Below, one piece after another: positions 10,023 to 23,017 of a DNA stretch of 64,000 nucleotides. Position 1 is the stretch's first letter; each line of letters starts with the position of its first letter. Both the position numbers and the translations under genes were made by a program. The stretch covers positions 62,001 to 126,000 of the forward strand of contig JAMYHX010000003.1 in assembly GCA_025529335.1 (NCBI GenBank). The letters run 5' to 3'. The notes below the pieces were generated by a model. It was not told the DNA's origin, searched no databases, and saw only the letters and a list, made by a program, of their open reading frames with translations. The stretch is from Rhizopus sp. PT2906 (taxonomy: Eukaryota; Mucoromycota; Mucoromycetes; Mucorales; Rhizopodaceae).

Positions 10023-10886
10023 AAGAAAAGGAAATAATAGACAAAGTGCTCTGGGTTTTAAACCAAGTAGAGAAAGCTATTGCAAAGGTATACTCAATGT
10101 AGCAAGACGAATTCTTTTCTCTTGAATACATTACCATGGTAACATCAAGCTTATCTTTAAATTTGCGTAATATGTAGAAAGATACACTAGTTATCGGTTT
10201 ATATTAGCGTTAAGGTTGTATATTCTTACGTAACAGTAACGAAATGAATGAAATCATTATAGTCAAAGATGGTATCATCCCCTTCAACAAGATCACATAC
10301 ATTTATTAATAATATCTCCCTTTTTCACTACATCTGTTTCTGGTTCCTGATTATATCAATCATCATAGTAACCGTATCTATCCAAGACATAGCCATTCAA
10401 AATGAAAGGTAACACAAGGCTAAGTTACCCGCTGGGATCTAAAGGTGTCACACGACCTTCTTCAAAAGGACTTCTCTTCTAGAATAACAAAAAAGCATAT
10501 AAAGATACAAAAATAAAAGGCAGATCCACTGAGTTTTTTTAGCCAAGCGTATTCAATTATTACGTTATGATTGACAAAAAAAAAAAACTTTCTGGTTATT
10601 TATATTTATGTATATTTTTAGTTCAAAATGCCAAGGTTGACTTTTTCTTTCTCTTTCTCCTTTTAACAACAGAATCACCAAAGAAGTGGAAGCGTATTCC
10701 TTTTCTAAAAATTTTAAGCCAACACCGACTTTTTTTTTTCTCTCTTTCTCTTTTTTTTTTTTTTTTAATTTTACAAAGCAAAAGAAGCTTATCACATACA
10801 CTACTTTTTTTCCTTTTTATTCCTCTTTTTGTAATTTATCAGTTTATACATGAATATACCAATAATATAAAGTATATATCACCAGC
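10023..10886. other. Intergenic region with possible decayed minus-strand exons
   Basis: Most of this 860-bp stretch is AT-rich promoter-like DNA, with T/C runs near 10730-10770 upstream of the chitin synthase. On the minus strand about 10430-10485 reads KRSPFEEGRVTPLDPSG, and about 10205-10285 reads VEGDDTIFDYNDFIHFVT. They look coding-like but cannot be joined into one gene by clean splice sites. I regard them as remnants. Confidence 0.35.
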
Positions 10887-13800
10887 ATGAATCCTAATGA
10901 AAAGATCAAACCATATACACCCACGCTAAGCAGAGAATTCTCTACAAGCAGCAAAGTATCAGGGACTGATATCAACATGTCATCAGATGCACAAGCCTTT
11001 ACGAAAAATAATAATGTAACTGTCAAAAGAGGAAAGTCGCTTGTACGACCTGAAAGAGAAAGGGTAAATCCAAATCATAGACAATACCACTATAGACAAG
11101 CAGCAAGTAATGCTGCTCCAGAAACAATCCAACCCAGTCGAACGGGCAATCTACCACAAGGCTTAGTCAGTAGATCCGGAACAGTCACCGTCAGACGCGG
11201 CAAGAGCGTCCTCGGTCGTGAAGAAAAGGAAGACGCTGATTCATTTGTTTATACTCCTGAGGAAAAAAAGCACGGTTGGCTCTCTGGATTACCTGGTCCT
11301 TGGATGACATATTGTTACATATTGACTTGCTGTATACCGCCTCAGCTTTTAAGTTTAGCCGGTTAGACTTTTATTTTTGTAAATACGTCATTCATTCTAA
11401 TCCTTCTTGTTATAGGCATCCCAAGAGGCCCTGCACAAACCGCTTGGAGAGAAAAGATTGGGCTTGTAGGTGTTATTGTTTGCATTATGGCTGCTGTCGG
11501 TTTCTTGACGTTTGGTTTTACACAAGCAACTTGTCCTCCATCAGGAATTTCCATTCATGGTAATGCTGTCACCCCAGGATACTTGGTTATCAGAGGCTGG
11601 GCCTACATGCTGGCCGATTGGGACGGCCATCCAAGCTCGAACGGAACAACCAACGTGCTCTATCCTCCCATGAATGGGGCTGGTATGGATGCCACCTTGC
11701 TCTTTCCTCAACGTTATCCTGAATGCGACAATGTGTTTGTACCTCTGAAAGGAGAACAGCCCAACTACTTTCCTTGTCAACTCTTCAATCCAAATACAAC
11801 TGATATCCCTGATGTCGCTCAATATACCAACAGAACCTATTGTCATACCTCTTCTTCAGCCACTAGTTTACTAAATCAATTTACAACAGAAGGTGTTCCA
11901 AACAAAAAGGGTCAATACGATAAAGTATCACGCGTATATTATAATTATGAAGATATCAATGCAACAAATCATCTCATGGTGTATAACAAGTAAAGTCCTC
12001 TGTGCTTTTACCAAACGGTTCAAACTCATCTCTTCTTTATTAGCAACGTTCTCAATCTTAACTTACTAAAGGCACTACCCCGTGATTACTTCAAGCCACC
12101 AGAGAATGGTCTTATTCTTAACATCCTCGACAACATGGACGAGTTTGGTGGAAAAGACTTGACATACATGATTCAATCTTATCGAGCACCTGGAATAAGA
12201 TGGCAGGACGAAGCAGAATGTCTTCTCAAGACGATCCGTGTGGGACAAGTAGATACAATGTCTGTAGGCTGCATGATTTCAGAAATCGTTCTCTACGTTT
12301 CTCTTGTTGTCATTCTCGCCGTCATTGGTGCCAAATTCATCCTGGCCGTCATCTTTGGTTGGTTTCTGTCATGGAAACTTGGTAACTTTAAAGAAGAGAG
12401 ATCATACTCTGCAAGAATGAGACGTGAGGAAGAGATTGAGAATTGGGCAAGAAACCTTGATACAAATGGCCCTGTCACCCATGTACCTCCTCCCCCACCT
12501 CCTCCACAACATCATAAACACCGCAGGAGTTTCTTTCCTGTTACCTCTCGATTCACACCTGTGGAACATGGCTCGACTCGTTTTGACTCAGAAAAACCAC
12601 CGATGCCTGCTTGGAAAAATGCAAGGTAATTTTTTTTAATACTTTATGATGAAAAGTTAATAATGTATATGCAAAACAGCCTTGCCGGAAGCAGACCCAA
12701 TTCGGTTCTGTCGACCAACTTTTCTGGATTCAATGCACCTGCCAGTCAACGTTACTCTGCCATTTCCTTTGGTCACAACAACATGACGACGCCTTCCTTT
12801 TCTTGGGACAGTCGTAGTCAGTACTCGACGAGCAATACTAGTCAAAGTGGGCCTATATGTCCCTTCCCTCTGTCTCCCTACGTCGTTCCACAGCCACCAC
12901 CCGACTACATGCCCTTCAATTACCCTCTGGCTCATACCATGTGTCTTGTCACCTGCTACTCTGAAGGCGAAGAAGGTATCCGTACGACGTTAGATTCCAT
13001 TTGTATGAGTGATTACCCCAAGAGTCATACACTTTTGGTAGTTATTTGTGATGGTCTGATCACAGGCAGTGGTGAATCCCGATCTACACCCGATATTTGT
13101 GTTGACATGATGCGTGACTTGATCGTACCCGCGGACCAAGTAGAAGCACAGCCCTATGTGGCCATCGCAGATGGGTCTCGACGTAACAACTGTGCCAAGG
13201 TGTATGCAGGATTTTACAAATTTGATGACAAGACAGTGCCTTTGGAACAACAATCTCGCGTGCCTATGATTACGATTGTCAAGTGTGGTGGACCGGAAGA
13301 AGCAAATGCACCAAAACCTGGTAACCGCGGCAAACGAGACTCTCAAATCATCCTGATGCAATTTCTTCAGAAAGTCATGTTTGATGAACGCATGACCATG
13401 ATGGAATATGAGTTTTTCAATGCCATTTGGCGTATTACAGGCGTGTCCGCGGATCATTATGAGATCTGTCTCATGGTTGACGCTGATACCAAGTTATATC
13501 CTGATGCTCTATCCCGTATGATCTCAGCTGCTGTCAAGGACCCTGAGATCTCTGGTCTTTGTGGTGAGACCAAGATTGCGAACAAGACTGATAGCTGGGT
13601 GACAATGATCCAAGTATTTGAATACTATATCTCACATCATCAGTCAAAAGCGTTTGAAAGTATCTTTGGTGGTGTCACTTGTCTTCCAGGCTGTTTCTGT
13701 ATGTATCGTATTAAAGCCCCCAAGGGACCTAATGGCTACTGGGTACCCATTTTAGCCAATCCTGATATCGTCGAACATTACTCTGAAAACGTGGTTGACA

Positions 13801-14888
13801 CGTTACACCGTAAAAATTTGCTCCTGCTAGGCGAAGACCGTTACTTGACAACACTCATGCTGCGTACCTTTCCTAATCGTAAGATGATGTTTGTTCCTCA
13901 AGCTGTGTGCAAGACGGTTGTGCCCGATACTTTCAAGGTGCTTCTCTCGCAGCGTCGTCGATGGATCAATTCGACAATTCATAACCTCTTTGAACTCTTG
14001 CTCGTCAATGACCTCTGTGGTACGTTTTGTTTCTCAATGCAATTCGTTGTCTTTATGGAACTGGTCGGTACCTTGGCTTTACCCGCCGCTATCAGTTTTA
14101 CACTCTACCTTGTTATATCTGCCATTCTTGGTAAGCCTGCGATCTTGCCTCTGATCTTACTTGCACTTGTCCTTGGTCTCCCTGCTGTTCTGATCGGCAT
14201 GACAAGCTGTAAACTAGTCTATGTCGGATGGATGCTTATCTATCTAATCAGTCTTGTCATCTGGAACTTTGTCTTGCCTATGTACGCCTACTGGCACTTT
14301 GACGATTTCTCCTGGGGTGACACACGTAAGGTCGAAGGCATCAAGAAGGATAAGGGACACGGCGATGAAGGCGGTGAATTTGACAGCAGCATGATCACGA
14401 TGAAGAAATGGAGCGAGTTCGAAATGGATCGGCGCACTAAATTAGCCAAAGAGAACAATTTGCCTGTCCCACGATTCGCTCAACGTCAAGCTAATTTGGA
14501 TATCTTTAAAGAAACCCAGTATGATCCAAACCCTCGAAGATACAGTGATCTCTCGTCTGAGAGTGGTCGTGTACCTTTAACTCAAATGGACTACCAAGGT
14601 ACAAACACAAGTCCCTTGGGCATCGTCTCGTCCAATCCGGCTCCCAAACGATTCGAACTGCGTGATGAAGCAGTAGGAAAGTCAACTTTTGAAATCGAGG
14701 AGATTATGAAGCCGTCTTTAGAGGAGAATCATGAGTTGGGCTGGATCCACAGTCAAGATAACAATAGCAATAATCAAAACTGGGCAGATCCTGCACCTCA
14801 TCACACGGTTAAAATGGACGAAAGGCCGGCGACTCATTCATTACCACAATTGCCTTCATCTGAATCGTCTTTAAATAGTAAATCATAA
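10887..14888 (+). CDS. Chitin synthase, class IV (Chs3-like)
   Basis: Four exons, 10887-11361, 11416-11989, 12044-12625 and 12680-14888, give about 1,279 aa. The N-terminus is disordered and basic. A first membrane block lies around residues 145-190, an extracytoplasmic Cys-containing region follows, and another helix lies near 460-490. The catalytic glycosyltransferase-2 domain starts at CYSEGEEG (about 636). It holds VDADTK (about 810), the EDRYLTT signature (about 929) and QRRRW (about 968), then a C-terminal multi-helix block. The enzyme polymerises UDP-GlcNAc into chitin at the plasma membrane. The layout, without a myosin motor and with the N-terminal membrane/luminal part, fits class IV. 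A CPPP-rich linker (about 524-531) sits before the last exon. All catalytic motifs are intact. Confidence 0.92.
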
Positions 14889-15986
14889 TAATAAACTTCA
14901 TTTATGTTTCAAGGAGTTGTGCGTGTGTGGGGTTATGGACAGTAATAAAGTATTAAAATAACGTGAAAAAAAGATTTCTGGAATGTGCCGAAGACATATA
15001 TAAAAGGTAATATGTAAAAATCAAGGAGCCTCTCCAAAAGAAATAAAGCTAAAATGAGAAAGAGAAAGAAATAACAAATAGAGGGAAAACTCTAAGTAAG
15101 AGGATGATCGAATGCAAGGGGAGGTAAAGAGGCGCGTTTAAAAGAATAAGTCGGGTATTTTTGATTTTAAGAGTAAAGTATAAATTACTATATAAACAAT
15201 ACACTGAAAATGCCTATGCTTTCTATTCCCTCATTTGATATATCATCTTTCCCCCCTTTTTATCTTATGTTTCTCTTTTGGTATTATTATTTTAGCATTT
15301 TTTATGTAGAAAGAGAGGATATAGAAAGGGGGAAAGGGGGGAAGATGCAAGGGATATGGAAAGTGTAAATGGGCGTGATATATCCCTATAAGTCAAATGT
15401 TTCTAATGAAGATTAATATATATATAAAGCATCGTTTTTCTTAGCGTAAAACAAATAAGTAGGGGGAGAAAGAAGAGATGCATTGAAAGAGAGAGAGAGA
15501 GAAAGTGATGCCCTTTCTTTCTTTTCTTTACTTTATAAATTTCATCATATTACAAAAAGACAGCAGAAAGCAGGACATTAAGATACAAACTATAAGACAT
15601 AATAACTGTCCGTTGCTTTTGAACCAGTCACTGAATAAAAAGACGACAGGATCACTAAACTAACTGGTGCAGTATGTGGTCATTCATGCAGAAAAGCGTT
15701 TGTGTCATAAATCCCCTACATGATAAACAAATCGACAGATCTTTCACATTTACATTTACACTAAATATAAATAAATTGACCAGTTCTATTTTGTTTTCTC
15801 TCTCTTTTCTTTTGCATTTCTTTTAATTTCCTATTCTAATAATCTCCGTATTATCAAAAGCGAACAGAAATAACAACTAGAGTAAATATTGATTCTGCTT
15901 ACTTTTTACCTATACTAACTATTCATTAGAATACATCAAGCGAAAAATCTATTACTATCAGAGTATTATTGCTTTAAACAACATCA
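14889..15986. other. Intergenic region, probable H+-ATPase promoter
   Basis: About 1.1 kb with purine-rich and pyrimidine-rich tracts and no convincing frame. The last 250 bp before 15987 are pyrimidine-rich (15790-15835), as is common in front of strongly expressed fungal genes. Confidence 0.5.
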
Positions 15987-18878
15987 ATGACTACAACTCA
16001 TTCGAAACCGCCGTCTTCTGACGAAAAGAAGGAGGCAGTTGAATTCGAAGAACATCAACATATTGAACATGAAGACGAAATATCTCCAGAGTTAGAACTC
16101 TTATTGCACACTGATCCTAGCCACGGCTTGACCTCTCAAGAAGTCGCCGAACGTCAAGCGCGATTTGGCATGAATGAACTTCCGGAGAAAAAAACGAATC
16201 CCTTTTTGAAATTCTTTGGCTACTTTACTGGACCCATATCTTATTTGATCGAAATTTCCTGTATCATTGCTGGTATTGTCGGTGACTGGATTGACTTTGG
16301 CATCATCTTGGCTCTTTTGTTCATCAATGCAATCATTGGTTACGTCGAAGAAGCCAAGGCAGAATCCGCATTGGACGCCTTGCGCCATACTTTGGCCCTC
16401 AAGACCCGCTGTTACCGTGATAATGAATTAAAGGAAGTAGACGTAAAGGAACTGGTCCCTGGTGACATTATTGTCTTACGTATTGGTGATATCGTCCCTG
16501 CTGATGCTCGCCTCTTGGGCTTGGGCGTCAACGGAGAAAAAAATGATTCGGAACTTATGATCGATCAATCTGGACTGACTGGCGAATCCTTGCTCGTGGC
16601 TAAGAAGAAAGGTAGCACTGTTTATTCATCAAGTATTATTAAACAAGGACAACAGCTGGCTATTGTCACCAAGACTGGTACGGACACTTTTATTGGTCGT
16701 GCTGCCAACCTGATTGCTATCACTGCTGATGAAGGACATTTCCAAAAGATCATCACCAAGATCGGTAACGTTTTAATCTGGTCTACTGTGGTCCTTGTCA
16801 TGATCGTCTTTATCTACCAGATGGTTCGTTTCCGTGGTACTCCCCAAGGCAATTGGAAGATTGTCCTTGAAAACTGTTTGGTCTTAACTGTCGCCGCTAT
16901 CCCCGTTGGTCTTCCCACTGTCATGTCTGTTACCATGGCCGTGGGTGCTAAACAACTGGCTGCCAAGCAAGTCATTGTCAAACGGTTGACTGCTGTAGAA
17001 GAACTTGCCTCCGTATCTGTGCTTTGCTCCGATAAAACCGGCACATTGACCTTGAATGAACTGACCTTTGACAAGCCTTGGTTGACGAATGGTTACTCCG
17101 AAGAAGATATTTTGTTCTACTCGTATCTGGCTGCTGAACAGGGTGCTAATGACCCCATTGAATCTGCTGTGCGCCGTGCTGCTGAAAGCCAAGTAGACTT
17201 GCTCAAGAACCGTCCCAACAATCGTGAAATTCCTGGATACAAGGTCATTCAGTTCGAACCCTTCAATCCCACTACCAAGATGACCCGTGCTACCGTCATG
17301 AACATAAACACCAACGAAACCTTCAGTGTGGCTAAAGGTGCTCCTCAAGTCATTACCAAGCTCGTTGGTGGTGACAATGAAGCCGTTCATGCTGTGAACT
17401 CCCTTGCTCGCCGTGGTTTAAGAGCTCTTGGTGTTGCCAAAACTGTTTCTGGTAGTGATGACAAGTTCGAGCTTGTCGGCATGATCTCTCTCCTGGACCC
17501 TCCTCGCCCTGATTCTCTCCAGACCATTGCTGAATGCAATGCCTTGGGTGTCGACGTCAAGATGATCACTGGTGATCAATTGATCATTGCTAAAGAAGTT
17601 GCTGCTCGTCTTGGTATGGGTCGTGTTATCTTGGACGCCAATCATCTTGTAGATCCCTCAAAGAGCGAGGAAGATGTAACTGAACACTGTGTACGCGCCG
17701 ATGGTTTTGCTCAAGTAATTCCCGAACACAAGTATCGTGTTGTCGAATTGCTTCAGAACAAGGGACTCTTGGTTGGCATGACTGGCGATGGTGTAAATGA
17801 TGCACCTGCTCTCAAGAAGGCTGATGTAGGTATCGCTGTTGAAGGCTGTACTGATGCCGCACGTTCTGCTGCTGATATTGTCTTGCTTGCTCCTGGTCTT
17901 TCCACCATTACAGATGGTATCATCACCTCCCGTGCTATTTTCCAGCGTCTTCGATCCTATGCTCTTTACCGTATCACTTCCACCATTCACTTTTTGATGT
18001 TTATGTTCATCATTACCTTGATTGAAGATTGGACTATGCCTGCTGTCTTGCTTATCATGATCTGTGTCTTGGTAAGTTGAATTGATTAATGAGCCAATGT
18101 TACTTACTATATATATAGAATGATGCTGCTACCTTGGTTATTTCTGTTGATAACACAGAAATTTCCGAAAGGCCCGATAAATGGCGTATTGGACAATTAT
18201 TGACACTCTCGTTCGTCTTGGCCGCCTTACTTGCTGCACTTTCCTTTGCCCACTTTTACATTGCTCGAGATGTCTTCCATGTCACTGATAATGAGTTGCA
18301 TTCCATCATGTATCTTCATATTTCCTCAGGTAAAAAACTAGAAAAAGCGGAAAATGATATAAATATGTGTCTCACATACACACACACAACATAGCTCCAC
18401 ACTTTGTTATATTCTCAACTCGTGTTCCTGGCTATTGGTGGAAGAATATGCCTAATTGGATATTCACTGTTTGCATCATTGGTACACAAATCGTTGCGCT
18501 CTTCTTTTCTGTTTATGGTGTCTTTGGTGAACATGAAGGCGTTGCACCTTGTGGATACGGCTGGGGTCTATCTGTACTTGGTGTTTCCTTGGTTTATTTT
18601 ATGCTTTTGGATGTTGTCAAGGTGCAAATCTTCCGTAAATGGAGCTTTGAAATGACAGCCAAAATGGTACCAACAAGAGGACGCAAGAACAAGTTACATA
18701 CACGAAAAGAACTACTAGAAAAGAAGACATTTGTAGATGCAGCTTGGAAGAAATTATTAAAGTAAGTTTTAGATGATTTTATATATAATTAGGCTAACAT
18801 CCCTTCTTAATTTCGTGTAGTCCTGTTGAAGCACATCAGATTATTGCAGCCTTCCAAAATAACTCAAATTCATCATAA
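15987..18878 (+). CDS. PMA1: Plasma-membrane H+-ATPase (P3A P-type)
   Basis: Exons 15987-18071, 18119-18329, 18395-18761 and 18821-18878 give 906 aa. Key P-type features are present: TGES (198-201) of the actuator domain, the phosphorylated Asp in CSDKTGT (D349), MITGDQ, and TGDGVNDAP (599-607) of the hinge. IPVGLP in helix M4 is typical of proton pumps. The family is P3A, which uses ATP to export protons and builds the membrane potential that drives secondary uptake. The N-terminus is acidic and the C-terminal tail short, ending AAFQNNSNSS. In yeast the tail is an autoinhibitory, phosphorylated region; its role here is inferred only. Codon use is strongly biased to C-ending codons, which suggests high expression. 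Confidence 0.95.
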
Positions 18879-18977
18879 CCAAATATTATATAGAACTCTT
18901 TTTCTTTAGTAAATTCTCACTTTATAATAATAAACACACTATAATTTTCAATTTCTTTATTCTCTTTCATGCGTGTG

Positions 18978-19045
18978 TGCGCGCAGTAAGAATATATTTT
19001 TCACATGTAAGAGACACAAGAAAGAAAGAAAGCATTGACCCTATC
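18978..19045 (+). repeat. Diverged repeat copy A
   Basis: The segment starts with a GCGCGC run, then GTAAGAATAT, TTTTTCACATGT, a purine-rich run and AAGCATT. The same order recurs about 1.4 kb downstream (copy B). No terminal inverted repeat or coding frame is visible. Confidence 0.45.
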
Positions 19046-20383
19046 GTAGCACCAAAGTGAGTCTGAGTGACCCTTCCATAAAACGGGGATAAAAAAAACG
19101 GTCAAACCTTGGATGGAAATGGTCATAAAATAGAGCATAAATGGTAATTTAAGCATTCAAGCAATTTCAAATGATGTTCCCAATGCGTTGACAAGTATAG
19201 TAATGGCTATGTATACTCTTTTCTTAAAAGTAAATAGTTATAATACTTGATCTGTTCACTCTTAAGCTATACACACACAGTTTATCGTCATTCATTGACT
19301 TTTAGTGGTAATAATATGTCTAGAGAGCTTTGTGAAGAGAAGAGTATTAGGTGATAATAATGCATTAGATTGAACTACAAGTCATAGAGCTCATCTTGAC
19401 TTTTTGTTTATATATAATCACAGATTAATACGGCGCTTACTTGATGCTGTCTGTAACCAACTGCCCAAATCACAAAGACTCATTCTTCAAGTCCGCCTTC
19501 AATAATTCAAGAATTAGAGCATCAAATGTTTGCCTACAATGATGATAGTACACACAATTTAATTATGAATTAGTACTGTCATAAGCTTCTGGGCCCTCTC
19601 CCTTTTTTTTTTTGGTTTGGATAACAAAAATCGTGAAACCAAAAGACTAATTGAAGGATGTTTATGAACTATTGATCGTGTTACACTCTGTTGTTCACAA
19701 ATATTACTACTACGACTGGCACTAATATCTTTTTAAAAACTAGTGTTGTGTTCAAACAGTCAACAAGAGAAATACAGATTAGGGGATCTAATAATGTATA
19801 CATCATTTTATAAAGGCTCATGATTACGATGTGGTCATTGAAAGTCTGTGCTCAAAAAATACTTGTAAAAACAGATTATATGATTAATGATTCTAGTAAA
19901 GTTTTTGAGCAACTGCAACAATCACATGTAGTAAATATGAACTCAGTAAGTTACCCCATTCATTCTCTCTCTTAGTTAAAAAGAGAAGATTAGAAATTGG
20001 GATTGTATTTGTAAAGATTCGCCAATTTACTTTATCCAATTGATTTGCTGTTTGATCAAGAGTCATTCTTATAAAACCAAGTTTATGAACACTTGTATTT
20101 ACAATTTATGATTAAATCATCCTAGTTTAATATGAGAGCATGCGGTGTTTAAGTTGACTAGAATCAATCACTTAAACTATCAAGTGTACACTTGTTTTTA
20201 CGACGTTGCAAATTTTACTATTTTCACAATCAATTCTTGTTCTCTCTCTCTCTCTCTCTCTTTGTGAAATATTATTGTTATTCGCTGTTTAAAAAAAAAG
20301 AAGATAATATGGCATATATCCTTTCTAGTTGACACAATACCCAAGTGTATTGACCAATGTAGTGATTTTCAATGCACGCGCGG

Positions 20384-20455
20384 TAAGAATATCTTTTCAC
20401 ATGTTAAGGAGAACTTAAACACAGAGAGAATAGAGAGAGAGAAGCATTAACTCTT
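20384..20455 (+). repeat. Diverged repeat copy B
   Basis: This copy matches copy A in order: GCGCG, GTAAGAATAT, CTTTTCACATGT, a longer purine-rich run and AAGCATT. Differences are mostly small indels in the purine run. Confidence 0.45.
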
Positions 20456-20554
20456 ATAGTAATACATGAATTGACTATTATGTATTCACTGGTCTTTAAG
20501 CCCATTTGTATAAGTCTTCATATATATATATATATATAACATAATTTGACTGTC

Positions 20555-20762
20555 CACGTGACAATAGCCTGTCTGTGCTTTTAGAAATACGCTCTATAGC
20601 CAATCACGTGAAAAAGGCTGTTTAATAAAAAAACAGATATATCTGATAACCACCCGATTGTACCCACACTAAAAGAAAAGAAAGAAAAAACAAAGAAAAA
20701 AAAAAAGTAAAGCTAACAAAAGTATGATACTAATGCTAAAAAGACTTGTTCTTTTTCACGTG
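20555..20762. promoter_or_regulatory. Cluster of three CACGTG E-boxes
   Basis: CACGTG occurs at 20555-20560, 20605-20610 and 20757-20762, between about 155 and 360 bp upstream of the perilipin-type start. Such palindromes are classic bHLH sites (for example SREBP or Cbf1 type). The link to lipid regulation is inference. Confidence 0.5.
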
Positions 20763-20915
20763 TGTAGTAAAGAATATTGTGTATCTCTCTTTTTTTTTTT
20801 TTTTGTTTCATTAAATCAGGTTATATAAATACGCCTCTTTTTTAAGATAAATAATACTTTTTCCCCTCTCTCTCTTCTTTTTTCTCTCTTTCTTTCTTTC
20901 TTCTTAATATAAAAA

Positions 20916-22239
20916 ATGGCTAGACACCATAAGCATCACAGTCAAAGTAAGCCTTTATTATATGTTTATACGCGCAGATTTTAATATGTTTTTAGATCAT
21001 CATCATCATTCACATGAAAACCATAAAGAGGAAACAGTGACTCAGGAAGAAAAAGAACCACAAATAATTGGCTTGGTTGAGCAAGAAATGAATATCCCCA
21101 ATAAAAAGCCTTCCTCAAATACGGCAACTGGATTCGTTTCACGTGTTTCATCCATTCCTGTTGTCCAAGATAGTTTATCTACCGTACAAGCCATCGCAAG
21201 CAAGACATCCCTGGGTCGATTGGCACTCTCTACAGCCAATAACACATTCACTACTGTATCCAAATACACTTCCCAACCTAAATATGTTCAAACATATTAT
21301 GAATCTTATATTCAACCCCAAATCGAAAAAGCAGACGCTTTTGGATGTCGCTCTTTGGATTTTATTGAGACCAAGTTTCCTGTGGTCAGCCAGCCAACCG
21401 AAGATATCGTCAGAGCTGTTACCGCTCCCTCTTATCAGATTGTCGATGGCGTCAAGGTTAGAATTGACTCAATTAAACAACCTGCTCATCAAGTCGCCAA
21501 GGAAGCCAATAAACGATTTGGCTCCGTTGTTGATAACGTAGAAGCTGTCATCAACCGATACTTACCTCCTGCTGAGGCCAAACAACAAGACCGTACAATC
21601 GATGAAGCCAATCAAGCCGTACGTGCTTATTATCTGTTGAACGAGGCAACCCTTCGCTTGACTCAACGTGTGCAGGATCAAGTCAAGACAACCACTGCTC
21701 AAATCCCCCGCTCACCTTCTGATTTGGCTCGTATTGCTGAAACATCCGCCCTCATTCAAAAGGCAACCCTCAACATTCAATCCCTTCAAGAGACATTGGC
21801 TGTTTATGCTCAAGCTGCTCAACAGCGTTTGCCTCCTGCTGTCACCGAACGTGTTTTGGTCCTTCATGCAACAACTCAGGAACGCATTCAAGGTTTGACC
21901 CAGCAGGTCTCTACTCAACTCCAGCAAGTCATGGGCTACATCAAGGTTCAATCTTCCGAAACACCTGAATGGTTGCGATCCCGAATTTCCTCTCTTGTTG
22001 ATATTGCTAATAAGCAAGTGGAATTGGTTCGTAATGAATATAGCCGTAAAGATATCAACTCCTTTGACAAAGCCAGAAATGTCGCTCAAGGCTTTCAATC
22101 TCAAGTCTTGCCTGTACTTGAAACTATTCAAGCTCAGTTAAACCATTATACTGAAGTCGCTCGTCAAAAGGCTTCTACCAAGTTTCCATTTGACTACCTT
22201 GGATTGAACCATGCTCCTAAATTAGCTCAAGCTCAGTAA
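20916..22239 (+). CDS. Perilipin-family lipid droplet protein
   Basis: Two exons, 20916-20946 and 20996-22239, about 424 aa, with a His-rich N-terminus (MARHHKHHSQ, then HHHSHENHK). The body holds the perilipin pattern: SVVDN-like and LGRLALSTANNTF segments, then DAFGCRSLDFIETKFPVV with the typical Cys-x-x-Leu-aromatic pattern, then long amphipathic helices with 11-residue-like periodicity (QDQVKTTTAQIP, QERIQGLTQQVSTQLQ). Perilipins coat lipid droplets and guard stored triacylglycerol from lipases, which fits the oleaginous habit of many Mucoromycota. There is no signal peptide or membrane span. The exon 1 donor is GTAAGC and the acceptor TTTTTAG; a second AG earlier in the intron gives a poorer product. 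Confidence 0.82.
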
Positions 22240-23017
22240 ATCCCTTATTATTTCATTAATAATAGCTTCTTATGAATATCCCCCACCCTTCCTCCACTAT
22301 TTCTTATTTATATACTCAACTTATTCTTAAAAAGTGAATAAATATCTATTAAACATGTCTGCTATTATCTTTCTTTGAATATTTAGAATGAGCTTTTTTC
22401 AAGAGAAATAGTAATGACTCTCTCCTTGTTTGTTTGTCTCAAACCATATGTCGTACAAGCCTTGGCGTTCCTAGTGATACAGTCGTTAAAAAAAGAAACA
22501 AGTGGAATTGAACAGTTCTTTTTTAATAGGGACATGTCTGCAAAATAAACTGGCAGCGGTAAAAGAAGAGAAAGTAAGCCAATGGGTGTATATCACATTG
22601 GACTGCTTTAGACAGGCGCATTCTATATTTTGAATTTAAATAAAACAAAGCAGAGACCTCAGAAGACGTCTTGATAATTTCATTATCGAGCAGATAATCT
22701 TTTCTTTGATATGTCTCTTTTTTTTAAAAAAAAAAAAAGTTGAACCAATAAAGAAGTGAGCTACGCAAAAGTCATTGTCGCCTCTCCTTAATTTTGTAAT
22801 TTACCTTTTTGTAAGGACAATGCTTGTCTTCTTTTTTTCTTGTATGCCTTCGGTTAATTAAAATGCCGCATTTTACGTCACCCTCAACAAACCGTGTCTC
22901 TTGGCTGACTTTTTCACCCTGGGGTTGCCAGTCCCCTCAATTTTTTTTAGGAAAAAAGTTGACCTTGCTCTATTTTTTTTTTCTCTAGTAAAGACTAATA
23001 ACTCGAGGAATACCAAG
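22240..23017. other. Intergenic region, no gene seen
   Basis: AT-rich spacer of about 780 bp with poly-A and poly-T runs near 22710-22740. Short frames at 22870-23000 overlap the promoter of the ATP synthase gene and lack a recognisable domain. Confidence 0.5.

Larger units (their letters stand above)
18879..20915. other. 2-kb AT-rich gap with diverged repeat pair and E-boxes
   Basis: No coding frame is supported. The region carries two related segments near 18978-19045 and 20384-20455, a TC repeat near 20239-20260, a TA repeat near 20520-20538, and three CACGTG boxes before the perilipin gene. The repeats and boxes are listed separately. Confidence 0.6.

Noticed and set aside
10565..10890. 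Plus and minus frames rich in Phe, Leu or Lys before the chitin synthase
   Set aside because: Homopolymer-rich promoter sequence with no domain.
16101..17990. Long minus-strand frames inside the H+-ATPase gene
   Set aside because: Shadows of strongly biased codon use on the plus strand; no recognised domain.
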